This document shows, one piece after another, positions 8,639 to 16,729 of a DNA stretch of 64,000 nucleotides. Both the position numbers and the translations under genes were made by a program. This DNA comes from Saccharothrix obliqua (GTDB taxonomy: Bacteria; Actinomycetota; Actinomycetes; Mycobacteriales; Pseudonocardiaceae). The notes under the pieces were generated by a model. The model was not told where the DNA came from. It did no database searches and saw only the letters and a program-made list of their open reading frames with translations. Where the stretch lies: the NCBI RefSeq assembly GCF_019375475.1, contig NZ_JAHXGQ010000013.1:62001-126000 (forward strand). Reading direction: 5' to 3'. Each line of letters starts with the position of its first letter. Position 1 is the stretch's first letter.

Positions 8639-10567
8639 GTGTGCGGCCTGGTTGGACTGGTTTGCCCTGGCGAGAACGAAGCCGAGCACGCGCGCCCGGC
8701 GGTTGCCGCCGCCATGCGCTGCCAGCGGCACCGCGGGCCTGACGAGACGGGCACCTGGCAGGGCGGGGAGGTGGTCTTCGGCTTCAACCGGCTGTCGATC
8801 ATCGACATCGAGCACTCGCACCAGCCCCTGCACTGGGGCCCGCCGGAGCTGCCCGGCCGGTACACCATCAACTTCAACGGCGAGATCTACAACTACCTGG
8901 AGCTGCGCGCCGAGCTGACCAAGCAGTTCGGGGCGGTGTTCGCCACGGACGGCGACACCGAGACCATCGTGGCGGCGTACCACTACTGGGGCCCGGCCGC
9001 GGTGGGGAAGCTGCGAGGGATGTTCGCGTTCCTCATCTGGGACTCGGAGCGCAAGGTCGTCTTCGGCGCGCGCGACCCGTTCGGCATCAAGCCGCTGTAC
9101 TACGCGACCGGACCCGGCGGCGTGGCGTTCTCCAGCGAGAAGAAGTCCGTGCTGGAGCTGGCGGGCACCATCGGCATCCGCCCCGAGCTGGACCGCAAGG
9201 CGCTCCAGCACTACCTCATCCTCCAGTACGTGCCCGAGCCGGAGTCGCTGCACGGCCAGGTGCACCGGATCGAGTCCGGCACCTCGTTCACCGTGCAGCC
9301 GGGTGGCGCCCCGGTCGTGGAGCGGTACTTCCCGGCCACCTTCCGGCCGCGCGCCGTGCACGGCGAGGCCGACGCCAACCGCCTCTACGACGAGATCACC
9401 GAGGCGCTGCGGGACTCCGTGGCCAAGCACATGCGCGCGGACGTGACGGTCGGCTCGTTCCTGTCCGGCGGCATCGACTCGACCGTGGTCGCGGCGCTGG
9501 CCAAGGAGCACAACCCGGACCTCATCACGTTCACCACCGGGTTCGAGCGGGCCGGGTACTCGGAGATCGACGTCGCGGCCGAGTCGGCGGCGGCGATCGG
9601 CGTGAAGCACGTGGTCCGGGCGGTGACGGCGCAGGAGATGATGGACGCCCTGCCGCTCATCACGTGGTACCTGGACGACCCGGTGGCGGACCCGGCCCTG
9701 GTGCCGCTCTGGTTCATCGCCCGCGAGGCGCGCGAGCACGTGAAGGTGGTGCTGTCCGGCGAGGGCGCGGACGAGCTGTTCGGCGGGTACACCATCTACC
9801 GCGAGCCGCTGTCGCTGGCGCCGTTCGAGAAGGTTCCCGGCGCGCTGCGCAAGGCCATGGGCCGGGTGTCCACGAAGATCCCGCAGGGCGTGCGCGGCAA
9901 GGACCTGCTCCGCCGGGGCGCGCTCACCCTGGAGGAGCGCTACTACGGCAACGCGCGCATCTTCCTGGACGACCAGCTCCGGCAGGTGCTGCGGACGTAC
10001 GACCCGAACGTGTCACACCAGGACGTGACCGCGAAGCCGTACCGCGAGTCGCAGGGCTGGGACCCGGTGACCCGGATGCAGCACGTCGACCTGTTCACCT
10101 GGTTGCGCGGTGACATCCTGGTCAAGGCCGACAAGATGACCATGGCCAACTCGCTGGAGCTGCGCGTCCCGTTCCTGGACCCCGAGGTGTTCCGGATCGC
10201 GTCGCAGGTCCCGTCCGAGCTGAAGCTCACCAAGGAGACGACCAAGCACGCGCTGCGCCGCGCGATCCGCGACATCGTGCCCGCGCACGTGCTCAACCGG
10301 CGCAAGCTGGGCTTCCCGGTGCCGATCCGGCACTGGCTGAAGGACGAGATGCACGAGTGGGCCGTGGACACCGTGCGCCAGTCGCAGACCGACCAGTACA
10401 TCGACAAGGCCGCGGTGCTGCGGATCATCGAGGAGCACCGGTCCGGGGTCGCCGACCACAGCCGGCGGATCTGGGCGCTGCTGGTGTTCATGATCTGGCA
10501 CGGCATCTTCGTCGAGGGCCGCATCCGGCCGGTCGTGCCGGAGCCGCACTACCCGGTGAAGCTCTGA
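8639..10567 (+). CDS. asnB: Glutamine-hydrolysing asparagine synthase AsnB
   Basis: Makes asparagine from aspartate, ATP and glutamine. The GTG start leaves the catalytic cysteine at position 2 (MCGLVGLV), and the class II glutaminase domain fills about residues 2-220 (RGPDETG, FNGEIYNY, DGDTETI). The synthetase domain carries the PP-loop SFLSGGIDST and the LSGEGADELFGGY segment. The 642-residue length matches the long actinobacterial AsnB (Rv2201 type, which is also next to ctaC). The gene ends in a strong hairpin shared with the converging MerR gene. Confidence 0.95.
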   Translation: MCGLVGLVCPGENEAEHARPAVAAAMRCQRHRGPDETGTWQGGEVVFGFNRLSIIDIEHSHQPLHWGPPELPGRYTINFNGEIYNYLELRAELTKQFGAVFATDGDTETIVAAYHYWGPAAVGKLRGMFAFLIWDSERKVVFGARDPFGIKPLYYATGPGGVAFSSEKKSVLELAGTIGIRPELDRKALQHYLILQYVPEPESLHGQVHRIESGTSFTVQPGGAPVVERYFPATFRPRAVHGEADANRLYDEITEALRDSVAKHMRADVTVGSFLSGGIDSTVVAALAKEHNPDLITFTTGFERAGYSEIDVAAESAAAIGVKHVVRAVTAQEMMDALPLITWYLDDPVADPALVPLWFIAREAREHVKVVLSGEGADELFGGYTIYREPLSLAPFEKVPGALRKAMGRVSTKIPQGVRGKDLLRRGALTLEERYYGNARIFLDDQLRQVLRTYDPNVSHQDVTAKPYRESQGWDPVTRMQHVDLFTWLRGDILVKADKMTMANSLELRVPFLDPEVFRIASQVPSELKLTKETTKHALRRAIRDIVPAHVLNRRKLGFPVPIRHWLKDEMHEWAVDTVRQSQTDQYIDKAAVLRIIEEHRSGVADHSRRIWALLVFMIWHGIFVEGRIRPVVPEPHYPVKL

Positions 10568-10573
10568 CCGAGT

Positions 10574-10600
10574 GGGCCGGGTGAGGACATCACCCGGCCC
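10574..10600. terminator. Hairpin terminator between asnB and the merR-type gene
   Basis: A perfect 10-bp stem, GGGCCGGGTG (10574-10583) with CACCCGGCCC (10591-10600), followed by TCTCTT on the asnB side. It overlaps the last codons of the convergent MerR gene, so it probably serves both. Confidence 0.75.
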
Positions 10601-11066
10601 TCTCTTGCGGCTCTGCGCCGCCAGGCTCTCCAGAACCAACCAGCTCCGCGCCACCAATCGACTCCGCGCCACCACAAGCAGCCACAGCACGCTTGTCCGC
10701 CATGATCGCCCCGACATCGGCGACCAGCCGCTCCAGGTGCCCCTTGCTGCGCTCCAACTGCCCGATCCGGGTGTTCACCGCGGCCAACTCCTCCTGGAGC
10801 ATCTCCAGCAGCGGCACGCACCCCGCCTCGTCCTCCGGCAGCTCGATCTCCTCGTCGAACGCGTGGGCGAGGACCAGCCGCGCCAGCCGCACGTTGAGCC
10901 CGGACGAGATGAGGCACCGCACGCTGCGCACGCGCTCCACGTCGGCCTCGTCGTACACGCGGTAACGCGAATCGGTCCGTTGGGGGCGCAGGAGCCCCTG
11001 CTGGTCGTAGTAGCGCAACATGCGCACGGTCGCGCCCGTCCGCTCGCTCAACTCGCCGATCAGCAC
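10590..11066 (-). CDS. MerR-family transcriptional regulator
   Basis: A 158-residue regulator. The N-terminal winged helix-turn-helix reads IGELSERTGATVRMLRYYDQ, followed by the MerR wing RYRVYDEADVERV and a C-terminal coiled coil (LLEMLQEELAAVNTRIGQLE). No cysteine pattern for metal sensing is seen, so a small-molecule or drug ligand is more likely. The GTG at 11066 is chosen for the GGAGGTGG just upstream. It is divergent from the MFS gene at 11148, and the intergenic region has a MerR-type promoter. It probably controls the exporter. Confidence 0.92.
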   Translation of the reverse strand: MLIGELSERTGATVRMLRYYDQQGLLRPQRTDSRYRVYDEADVERVRSVRCLISSGLNVRLARLVLAHAFDEEIELPEDEAGCVPLLEMLQEELAAVNTRIGQLERSKGHLERLVADVGAIMADKRAVAACGGAESIGGAELVGSGEPGGAEPQERAG

Positions 11067-11108
11067 GTATTCCCACCTCCGGGCAGAAGAGCCGTCGATC
11101 ACCCAAGC

Positions 11109-11140
11109 TTGACCCTGACGTCAGTGTCACACTTTAGCGT
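11109..11140 (+). promoter_or_regulatory. MerR-type overlong-spacer promoter and operator
   Basis: A TTGACC -35 (11109-11114) and a TAGCGT -10 (11135-11140) are separated by 20 bp, the overlong spacing typical of MerR-activated promoters. The dyad TGACCCTGACGTCAGTGTCA (11110-11129) lies across the -35 and spacer. The GTG of the MFS gene follows the -10 by seven bases, so the transcript is probably leaderless. Confidence 0.7.
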
Positions 11141-11147
11141 CACGGCC

Positions 11148-12329
11148 GTGATCGCTCTCGTCCTGATGTTGTGCGCCTTCGCCGTCGGCACCTCCGAGTT
11201 CATCGTGGTCGGCGTGCTGCCCGAGGTCGCCGCCGACCTCGACGTCGCCCTGCCCACCGCGGGGCTGCTGGTGACCGCGTACGCGGTGTCCGTCGCCGTC
11301 GGCGGACCCGTGCTGACCGTCCTCACCGGGCGCCTGCCGCGCCGGTCCCTGCTCATCGCCGTGATGGTGCTCGCGCTGCTGGCCGCCGCGGCGTGCGCGC
11401 TGGCGGGCGACTACCCGACCCTGATGGCGGCCCGCATGGTGGCGGCGCTCGCGCAGGGCCTGTTCTTCGCCGTCGCGTCCCAGGTCGCGGTGGCCGCCGT
11501 GCCGCCGGAGAAGCAGACCGCCGCCATCGCCAAGGTGGTGAACGGCGTGGCGCTGTCCACCATCCTCGGCATCCCGGTCGGCACCTTGGTCGGCCAGAAC
11601 TTCGGCTGGCGGGCGTCGTTCGCGCTGGTCGCCACGCTCACGCTGATCGGGCTCGTGGGCGTCGCCCTCGGTGCGCCGAAGGTCGAGCACGAGCCGGACC
11701 CCGGCGTGCGGGCGAGCCTGTTCGCGTTCGGCAAGCGGACCGTGCTCCTCGGGCTGCTCACCACGATCCTCGCGTTCACCGGCATGATCACCGCGTTCAC
11801 CTACGTCGCGCCCGCGCTGCGGGACGTGACCGGTTTCAGCCCCGGCTGGGTGACCGGCGTCCTGCTGGTCTACGGCCTCGGCACCATGGTCGGCAGCACG
11901 ATCGCGGGCCGCGTGCGGCCGGAGTCCATCCCGCGGGTGCTGCCGGTGCCGCTCGCCGTGCTGACCGTGCTGCTGCTGGTCCAGGGCTTCCTGCTGGAGA
12001 CGAAGGTGACGGCCGTGCTGGCGGTCTTCGTGCTGGGCGCGGCGGCGTTCGCGTCGGGACCGCTGCTGCACACGTTCCTGATGGGTCAGGCGGGGTCGGC
12101 CGCGGGCCTGGTCGCGTCGGTGAACATCTCGGCGTTCAACGTGGCGGCGGCGTTCGGGCCGCTGATCGGGGGCGCGGTCATCGCCAACGGGCTCGGGTTC
12201 CAGTGGATCGCGGCGGTCGGCGCGGTGCCCGCCGTGCTCGGTGTGCTGGTGGCGCTCCTGATCGGCAGGCTGGCCCGCCGGGGCGCCGCGCCGGCGACAC
12301 CCGTTCCGGTGACGTTGGCGCATATCTGA
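11148..12329 (+). CDS. MFS efflux transporter (AraJ/arabinose-efflux-like, DHA1)
   Basis: A 12-helix major facilitator protein (393 aa), probably a proton-driven drug or metabolite exporter. The first helix reads AFAVGTSEFIVVGVLPEVA, typical of the AraJ/CmlR group. The loop 2-3 motif is GPVLTVLTGRLPRRSLL, and a motif C-like GIPVGTLVGQNFGWRASF follows. The GTG at 11148 is supported by a well placed -10 seven bases upstream. It pairs divergently with the MerR regulator. In M. tuberculosis the asnB-erpA interval holds different genes, so this pair looks like a local insertion. Confidence 0.9.
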   Translation: MIALVLMLCAFAVGTSEFIVVGVLPEVAADLDVALPTAGLLVTAYAVSVAVGGPVLTVLTGRLPRRSLLIAVMVLALLAAAACALAGDYPTLMAARMVAALAQGLFFAVASQVAVAAVPPEKQTAAIAKVVNGVALSTILGIPVGTLVGQNFGWRASFALVATLTLIGLVGVALGAPKVEHEPDPGVRASLFAFGKRTVLLGLLTTILAFTGMITAFTYVAPALRDVTGFSPGWVTGVLLVYGLGTMVGSTIAGRVRPESIPRVLPVPLAVLTVLLLVQGFLLETKVTAVLAVFVLGAAAFASGPLLHTFLMGQAGSAAGLVASVNISAFNVAAAFGPLIGGAVIANGLGFQWIAAVGAVPAVLGVLVALLIGRLARRGAAPATPVPVTLAHI

Positions 12330-12355
12330 CGGTCCGTTCCGGCGATGCGGCCCTG

Positions 12356-12374
12356 CCGAGCGACTACCGCTCGG
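12356..12374. promoter_or_regulatory. Inverted repeat downstream of the MFS gene
   Basis: CCGAGCG (12356-12362) and CGCTCGG (12368-12374) form a 7-bp dyad around ACTAC. It could be a weak terminator for the MFS gene or an operator for the small gene at 12416. There is no T-tract. Confidence 0.4.
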
Positions 12375-12415
12375 TAGGGCTGTCGTCGTCCGGGAATCAC
12401 GCCTACGGTCCCACC

Positions 12416-12586
12416 GTGACGACATTGGACGCGGACACGCTCGACGACCTGATCGACGACTGCACGGCGCTGCCCGCGGAGCTGCGGCCCACCGACCAGC
12501 CCCGACCCGCACCGCCCGCCGCCGAGCCGTGGCAGGTCACCGACGCCTGCGTCGCCCAGGTCGTGGGCATGGACACCTACGTGTAG
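12416..12586 (+). CDS. Small acidic peptide of 56 residues, unknown function
   Basis: GTG-initiated 56-codon frame. It has an acidic N-terminal half (TTLDADTLDDLIDDCTALPA), a Pro-rich middle and a C-terminal block WQVTDACVAQVVGMDTYV. Nearly every codon ends in G or C, which supports real coding. A TACGGT -10 (12404-12409) ends six bases before the GTG, so a leaderless transcript is plausible. The leader-like acidic half and short tail recall RiPP precursors, but no modification enzyme is adjacent. A strong hairpin follows. I do not recognise the family. Confidence 0.55.
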   Translation: MTTLDADTLDDLIDDCTALPAELRPTDQPRPAPPAAEPWQVTDACVAQVVGMDTYV

Positions 12587-12608
12587 TTCCTCCGGCTCCA
12601 CACACACC

Positions 12609-12638
12609 AACGGCCCCCACCACCAGGCGGGGGCCGTT
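12609..12638. terminator. Hairpin terminator (convergent)
   Basis: A 10-bp stem AACGGCCCCC / GGGGGCCGTT (12609-12618 and 12629-12638) lies between the small peptide gene and the converging erpA. Confidence 0.75.
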
Positions 12639-12660
12639 CGCGTGGTGCCCTCGGCGCGAC

Positions 12661-13035
12661 TCAGTGGAAGGAGTCGCCGCAGGCGCAGGAGCCGCCCGCG
12701 TTCGGGTTGTCGATCGTGAAGCCCTGCTTCTCGATCGTGTCCACGAAGTCGATCACCGCGCCCTCGACGTACGGGGCGCTCATGCGGTCCACGGCCACCT
12801 TGAGGCCGTTGAAGTCGCGCAGCGCGTCACCGTCGAGCGTGCGCTCGTCGAAGAACAGCTGGTAGCGCAGACCGGCACAACCTCCGGGCTGGACGGCGAT
12901 GCGCAGGTGCATGTCGTCACGGCCCTCCTGGTCGAGGAGCGCCTTGGCCTTCACGGCAGCCGCGTCGGTCAGCGTCACGCCGTGGGTGGGCGGGGCGTCA
13001 GGAGTCGAGGTGACTGCGTCCTGAGCGGTCGTCAT
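12661..13035 (-). CDS. erpA: Iron-sulfur cluster insertion protein (HesB/ErpA, A-type carrier)
   Basis: A-type Fe-S carrier of 124 residues. It has the three conserved cysteines of the family: one in QPGGCAGLRY and two in the C-terminal GGSCACGDSFH. It delivers [Fe-S] clusters to apo-enzymes; candidate clients in this window include LipA and QcrA, but that is inference. The ATG at 13035 follows GGGAGAG. The first 20 residues are a Thr/Pro/Ala-rich extension common in actinobacteria. It corresponds to Rv2204c by context. Confidence 0.93.
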   Translation of the reverse strand: MTTAQDAVTSTPDAPPTHGVTLTDAAAVKAKALLDQEGRDDMHLRIAVQPGGCAGLRYQLFFDERTLDGDALRDFNGLKVAVDRMSAPYVEGAVIDFVDTIEKQGFTIDNPNAGGSCACGDSFH

Positions 13036-13125
13036 AGCTCTCCCTCAGAGGTCCTTTGCGGGCATCTATTCCCTGCAAACACGGGCAGCACCCGCTTTGT
13101 TCCTCACTCCATCGTCCCACAGCCG

Positions 13126-14145
13126 TCAGGGACGGGGGTGTGACCACTGCCTCGCGACGTCCGCGGCCAGCGCCGCGAGGGCTCCCGCGGGGTCGTCCAG
13201 CGACTTCGCCACCGACCCCGCGTGCTCGCTGACCGAGTACGACTCCTGCACTCCCACCGCGCCCGCTTCACGCCGCCCCACGCTCACCTGACCGGCCACG
13301 ACCAGGCACGGGATGCCGCGCTCGGCCGCCGCGCCCGCGACGGCGGTGACCAGCTTCCCGCGCAGCGACTGCCAGTCGAACGAGCCCTCGCCGGTGATCG
13401 CCAGGTCGGCGGCGTCCAGCGCGGCGTCCAACGCCGTCAGCGAGCGCACCAGCCCGGCGCCGGAGGTCGTCGTCGCGCCGAGCGCCAGCAACGCCGCGCC
13501 CAGCCCGCCCGCGGCGCCCGCGCCCGGCACGTCACGCACCCGGTCCAGTTCCGCCATCCCGGCCAGCCGCGCCTCCAACCGCGTCACGGCCTCGGGTGAC
13601 GCGCCTTTCTGCGGCCCGAACGCGGCGGCGGCGCCGTGCGGGCCGAGCAGCGGGTTCACCACGTCCGCGGCGGCGACGAGGGCGACGTCCACCGAGGTCA
13701 GCACCTCGCGCAGACCCGCGCCGCCGTCGGTGGTCGCCGTGCCGCCCAGCCCCACCACCACGGTGTGCGCGCCCGCGTCGACGGCCGTGCGGATCAGTTC
13801 GCCGACGCCGCGCGTGGTGGCCGTCTCCGCCGTGGCGGGGCGTTCGTCCTCGGGGACGAGGTGCAGGCCGCACGCCTGCGCCGATTCGAGGTACGCGGTG
13901 CCGTCGTGCTCCAGCCACCGCGCGGTCACCGGCTCGCCACGCGGGCCCGTGACCGCGGTCGCGTGGACCTCGCCGCCGAGCGCGGCGTGCAGCACGTCCA
14001 CGAATCCCGGTCCGCCGTCGGCCAGCGGGCGCAGCAGCAGTTCGTCGTCCGGCGCGGTCCGCCGCCAGCCCCCGGCGATCGCCTCGGCGGCCTCGCGCGC
14101 GGTGAGGGTGCCGCCGAAGCAGTCCGGCGCAATAACAACTCGCAC
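13126..14145 (-). CDS. Glycerate kinase family protein (GlxK type)
   Basis: A 339-residue member of the glycerate kinase fold. It starts MRVVIAPDCFGGTLTAREAA and has ATTRGVGELI, the glycine-rich GLGGTATTDGGAGL and TGEGSFDWQS segments. The usual N-terminal lysine motif (APDSFKGSL) is changed to APDCFGGTL, as in the related actinobacterial Rv2205c group, so the true substrate is uncertain. The start is GTG at 14145, seven bases after a TACCCT -10 on the reverse strand, which suggests a leaderless mRNA. It is divergent from the DUF3043 gene. Confidence 0.88.
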   Translation of the reverse strand: MRVVIAPDCFGGTLTAREAAEAIAGGWRRTAPDDELLLRPLADGGPGFVDVLHAALGGEVHATAVTGPRGEPVTARWLEHDGTAYLESAQACGLHLVPEDERPATAETATTRGVGELIRTAVDAGAHTVVVGLGGTATTDGGAGLREVLTSVDVALVAAADVVNPLLGPHGAAAAFGPQKGASPEAVTRLEARLAGMAELDRVRDVPGAGAAGGLGAALLALGATTTSGAGLVRSLTALDAALDAADLAITGEGSFDWQSLRGKLVTAVAGAAAERGIPCLVVAGQVSVGRREAGAVGVQESYSVSEHAGSVAKSLDDPAGALAALAADVARQWSHPRP

Positions 14146-14152
14146 CTCGCGA

Positions 14153-14181
14153 AGGGTACGTAACGGCCCATCTCCTACTCT
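14153..14181. promoter_or_regulatory. Divergent leaderless -10 elements
   Basis: On the reverse strand TACCCT (14158-14153) ends seven bases before the GTG of the glycerate kinase gene. On the forward strand TACTCT (14176-14181) ends six bases before the GTG of the DUF3043 gene. Both fit the actinobacterial TANNNT leaderless layout. The -35 regions are weak. Confidence 0.6.
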
Positions 14182-14187
14182 TGGGGT

Positions 14188-14817
14188 GTGAGGTTCCTGC
14201 GCCGCAACGCCGACGAAGCCACCCCGACCGCCGAGGAGAGCCCGGCGGAGCTGACGCCCGCCGAGTCCTCGCGCACGCCGGGCAAGGGCAGGCCGACCCC
14301 CAAGCGCCGGGAGGCCGAGGGCAAGCGCCGGGGCCCCGTGCCGCCGCCGCCCCGCACGCAGCGCGAGGCCCTCAAGCGGATGCGCGGCAACAAGCAGAGC
14401 AAGGAGGAGCGCCGCGCCGCCAACGCCGAGCGCCGGGAACGCATGATGGCGGGTGAGGACAAGTACCTGCTGCCGCGTGACCGCGGGCCGGTGAAGGCGT
14501 ACGTCCGGGACGTCGTCGACTCGCGCCGCAACCTCATGGGCCTGTTCATGCCGCTGGCGATCCTGGTGTTCGTGGCGCTGCTGGTGCCGTCGGCCGCCAT
14601 CCAGCAGTACGCGACGCTGCTCACCGCGTTCATGCTGCTGGCCATGGTCATCGAGGGTGTCGTGCTCGGCCGCATGGTGGTCAAGCGCGTGCGCGCGCGG
14701 TTCCCGAAGGACACCACGCGCGGGTTGTCCCTCGGCTGGTACTCGTTCATCCGGGCGAGCCAGCTCCGCAGGCTGCGGGTGCCCAAGCCACGCGTGTCCT
14801 ACGGCGCGGACATCTGA
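14188..14817 (+). CDS. DUF3043 family membrane protein
   Basis: A 209-residue actinobacterial protein. It has a highly charged, disordered N-terminal half (Lys/Arg/Glu/Pro, residues 1-90). Two adjacent membrane helices follow (LMGLFMPLAILVFVALLV and YATLLTAFMLLAMVIEGVVL), then a basic tail. The YLLPRDRGPVKAYVRDVVDS block before the helices is characteristic of DUF3043 (Rv2206 by context). Function is not known. It is probably leaderless from the GTG at 14188. Confidence 0.9.
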   Translation: MRFLRRNADEATPTAEESPAELTPAESSRTPGKGRPTPKRREAEGKRRGPVPPPPRTQREALKRMRGNKQSKEERRAANAERRERMMAGEDKYLLPRDRGPVKAYVRDVVDSRRNLMGLFMPLAILVFVALLVPSAAIQQYATLLTAFMLLAMVIEGVVLGRMVVKRVRARFPKDTTRGLSLGWYSFIRASQLRRLRVPKPRVSYGADI

Positions 14818-14824
14818 CCCCCGC

Positions 14825-14863
14825 AGCGTTCATTAGCTACCCGAACGAACGCTGACCTAGACT
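14825..14863 (+). promoter_or_regulatory. Promoter with dyad before the aldo-keto reductase gene
   Basis: TAGACT (14858-14863) ends seven bases before the ATG at 14871, consistent with leaderless transcription. The dyad AGCGTTC (14825-14831) / GAACGCT (14847-14853) covers the -35 region and may be an operator. Confidence 0.5.
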
Positions 14864-14870
14864 CCGCGAC

Positions 14871-15857
14871 ATGGAGTTCCGACGCCTCGGCCGCAGCGGC
14901 CTCAACATCAGTGAGATCTCGTACGGCAACTGGCTGACCCACGGTTCCCAGGTCGAGGAGGAGCAGGCCACCGCCTGCGTGCGCGCCGCGCTGGACGCCG
15001 GCATCACCACCTTCGACACGGCCGACGTGTACGCCAACACCAAGGCCGAGGAGGTGCTGGGCCGCGCCCTCGAAGGGCAGCGCCGCGCCTCGTACGAGCT
15101 GTTCACGAAGGTCTTCTGGCCGACCGGTCCGGGCGGCCCCAACGACAAGGGCCTCGGGCGCAAGCACATCCTGGAGTCGATCGACGGGTCGCTCAAGCGC
15201 CTGAAGACCGACTACGTCGACCTGTACCAGGCGCACCGCTACGACCGCACCGTCCCGCTCGAGGAGACGATGCTGGCGTTCGCCGACATCGTGCGCCAGG
15301 GCAAGGCGCTCTACATCGGCGTCTCCGAGTGGAACGCCGAGCAGATCGCGCGTGCCGCCGAGCTGGCCCGCGAGCTGCACGTCCCGTTCGTCTCGAACCA
15401 GCCGCAGTATTCGATGCTGTGGCGGGTCATCGAGTCCCAGGTGGTGCCGGTGTCCGAGCGCGAGGGCGTCAGCCAGATCGTGTGGTCGCCGATCGCGCAG
15501 GGCGTGCTCACCGGCAAGTACCTGCCGGGGCAGCCGGTGCCCGAGGGCTCGCGCGCCACCGACCAGAACGGGTCGAAGTTCATCGCCCGCTTCCTCAACG
15601 ACGACGTGCTGACCAAGGTCCAGCAGCTCAAGCCACTCGCCGCGGACGCCGGGCTCAGCCTGGCGCAGCTCGCCGTCGCGTGGGTGCTCCAGAACCCGAA
15701 CGTGGCCAGCGCGATCATCGGCGCGTCCCGCCCGGAGCAGGTGCACGAGAACGTCAAGGCCGCCGGCGTGAAGCTGGACGCCGACCTGCTGGCGAAGATC
15801 GACGAGATCCTGGGCGACTCCGTGGAGACCGACCCGCGGCTCACGGTCACCCCGTGA
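14871..15857 (+). CDS. Aldo/keto reductase
   Basis: NADP-dependent aldo-keto reductase (328 aa, TIM barrel). The catalytic tetrad is visible as Asp and Tyr in FDTADVYANTKAEE, Lys in LFTKVFW and His in LYQAHRYD. The C-terminal ASAIIGASRPEQ is the cofactor-binding segment. The sequence is of the Kv-beta/YghZ-like group, but the physiological substrate cannot be inferred. It is transcribed from its own likely leaderless promoter. Neighbours give no pathway clue. Confidence 0.92.
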   Translation: MEFRRLGRSGLNISEISYGNWLTHGSQVEEEQATACVRAALDAGITTFDTADVYANTKAEEVLGRALEGQRRASYELFTKVFWPTGPGGPNDKGLGRKHILESIDGSLKRLKTDYVDLYQAHRYDRTVPLEETMLAFADIVRQGKALYIGVSEWNAEQIARAAELARELHVPFVSNQPQYSMLWRVIESQVVPVSEREGVSQIVWSPIAQGVLTGKYLPGQPVPEGSRATDQNGSKFIARFLNDDVLTKVQQLKPLAADAGLSLAQLAVAWVLQNPNVASAIIGASRPEQVHENVKAAGVKLDADLLAKIDEILGDSVETDPRLTVTP

Positions 15858-15900
15858 CCCACCCGCCCGGCGCGCCGGCGGCGGCGCGCCGGGTGGACCG

Positions 15901-16101
15901 CTACTCGGCGGGCGACAACGACATCGGCCCGTAGACCTCCGACTCGCTGCGCAGCAACGTCACCTGGGCCACGCCGGCGTCGGCCAGCTCCGGCCACGCG
16001 GCGCTGAACCAGGCTTCGGCTTCCTCCTGGTCGCCGAACCGCACGTCCGGCCCGTCGACCTCGCGCCCGAGCGCGTCCTGGTACCGCCACCGGTAGTCCA
16101 T
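15901..16101 (-). CDS. Small conserved hypothetical protein (66 aa)
   Basis: A short acidic soluble protein, MDYRWRYQDALGREVDGPDV to MSLSPAE, with no recognised motif beyond an aromatic N-terminus and an EEAEAWFSAAWPELADAG helix. The ATG at 16101 has GGGGAGG just upstream, and codon third positions are GC-rich, so it is likely real. It converges with the aldo-keto reductase and is divergent from cobU. Confidence 0.7.
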   Translation of the reverse strand: MDYRWRYQDALGREVDGPDVRFGDQEEAEAWFSAAWPELADAGVAQVTLLRSESEVYGPMSLSPAE

Positions 16102-16171
16102 GACGGCCTCCCCTGCGTCGTTGATCCTTATCCCGTCAGGCTATGTCGCCGATGAACGCTTGGAGTGCGGT

Positions 16172-16729
16172 GTGACGCGTCGGACACTGGTCCTGGGCGG
16201 TGCGCGTTCGGGCAAGTCCGCCCATGCCGAGGGCGTGCTCGTCGACGAGGTCGTCACCTACGTCGCGACCGGCCGCCGCTACCCGGACGACGCGGAGTGG
16301 GAGCTGCGCATCGCCCGGCACGTGGCCCGCCGGCCGCCCACGTGGCACACCGTCGAGGCGCCCCGCCCGGACGACCTGATCGCCCTGCTCACCGCCACCG
16401 CCGTGAACGACCCGCCGATCCTGGTGGACGACGTGGCGACGTGGCTCACCGGCGCGTTGGACGACGCGGGCGCGTGGGAGGGGCACGGGCTGGACGACGT
16501 GGAGCGGCTGTGCGCGCGCCTCGTGGAGGCGGTGTCCACGACCCGGGCCCGCCTGGTGCTGGTGTCGGCCGAGGTCGGCCTCGGCGTCGTACCGGGCACC
16601 GCTTCTGGCAGGCTCTTCCGCGATCACCTCGGCTCGCTCAACGCGCGGCTGGCCGAGGTCTGCGACGAGGTGCTGCTGGTCGTCGCCGGAATCCCACTGC
16701 GACTGCGCGAAGCCGGAGGTAGTCGGTGA
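16172..16729 (+). CDS. cobU: Adenosylcobinamide kinase / adenosylcobinamide-phosphate guanylyltransferase CobU
   Basis: Bifunctional enzyme that phosphorylates adenosylcobinamide and adds GMP, late in cobalamin assembly. The 185-residue protein begins [20 protein letters not shown] with the P-loop GGARSGKS. It has the guanylylation-site histidine region ([19 protein letters not shown]) and an [11 protein letters not shown] strand. The GTG at 16172 has GGAG seven bases upstream. The stop overlaps the start of cobT (GTGA), and cobS follows, forming a cobU-cobT-cobS operon. Confidence 0.93.
   Translation: MTRRTLVLGGARSGKSAHAEGVLVDEVVTYVATGRRYPDDAEWELRIARHVARRPPTWHTVEAPRPDDLIALLTATAVNDPPILVDDVATWLTGALDDAGAWEGHGLDDVERLCARLVEAVSTTRARLVLVSAEVGLGVVPGTASGRLFRDHLGSLNARLAEVCDEVLLVVAGIPLRLREAGGSR

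Noticed and set aside
16102-16171. Cobalamin riboswitch upstream of cobU
   Set aside because: The gap is only 70 bp and no B12-box-like sequence is visible.
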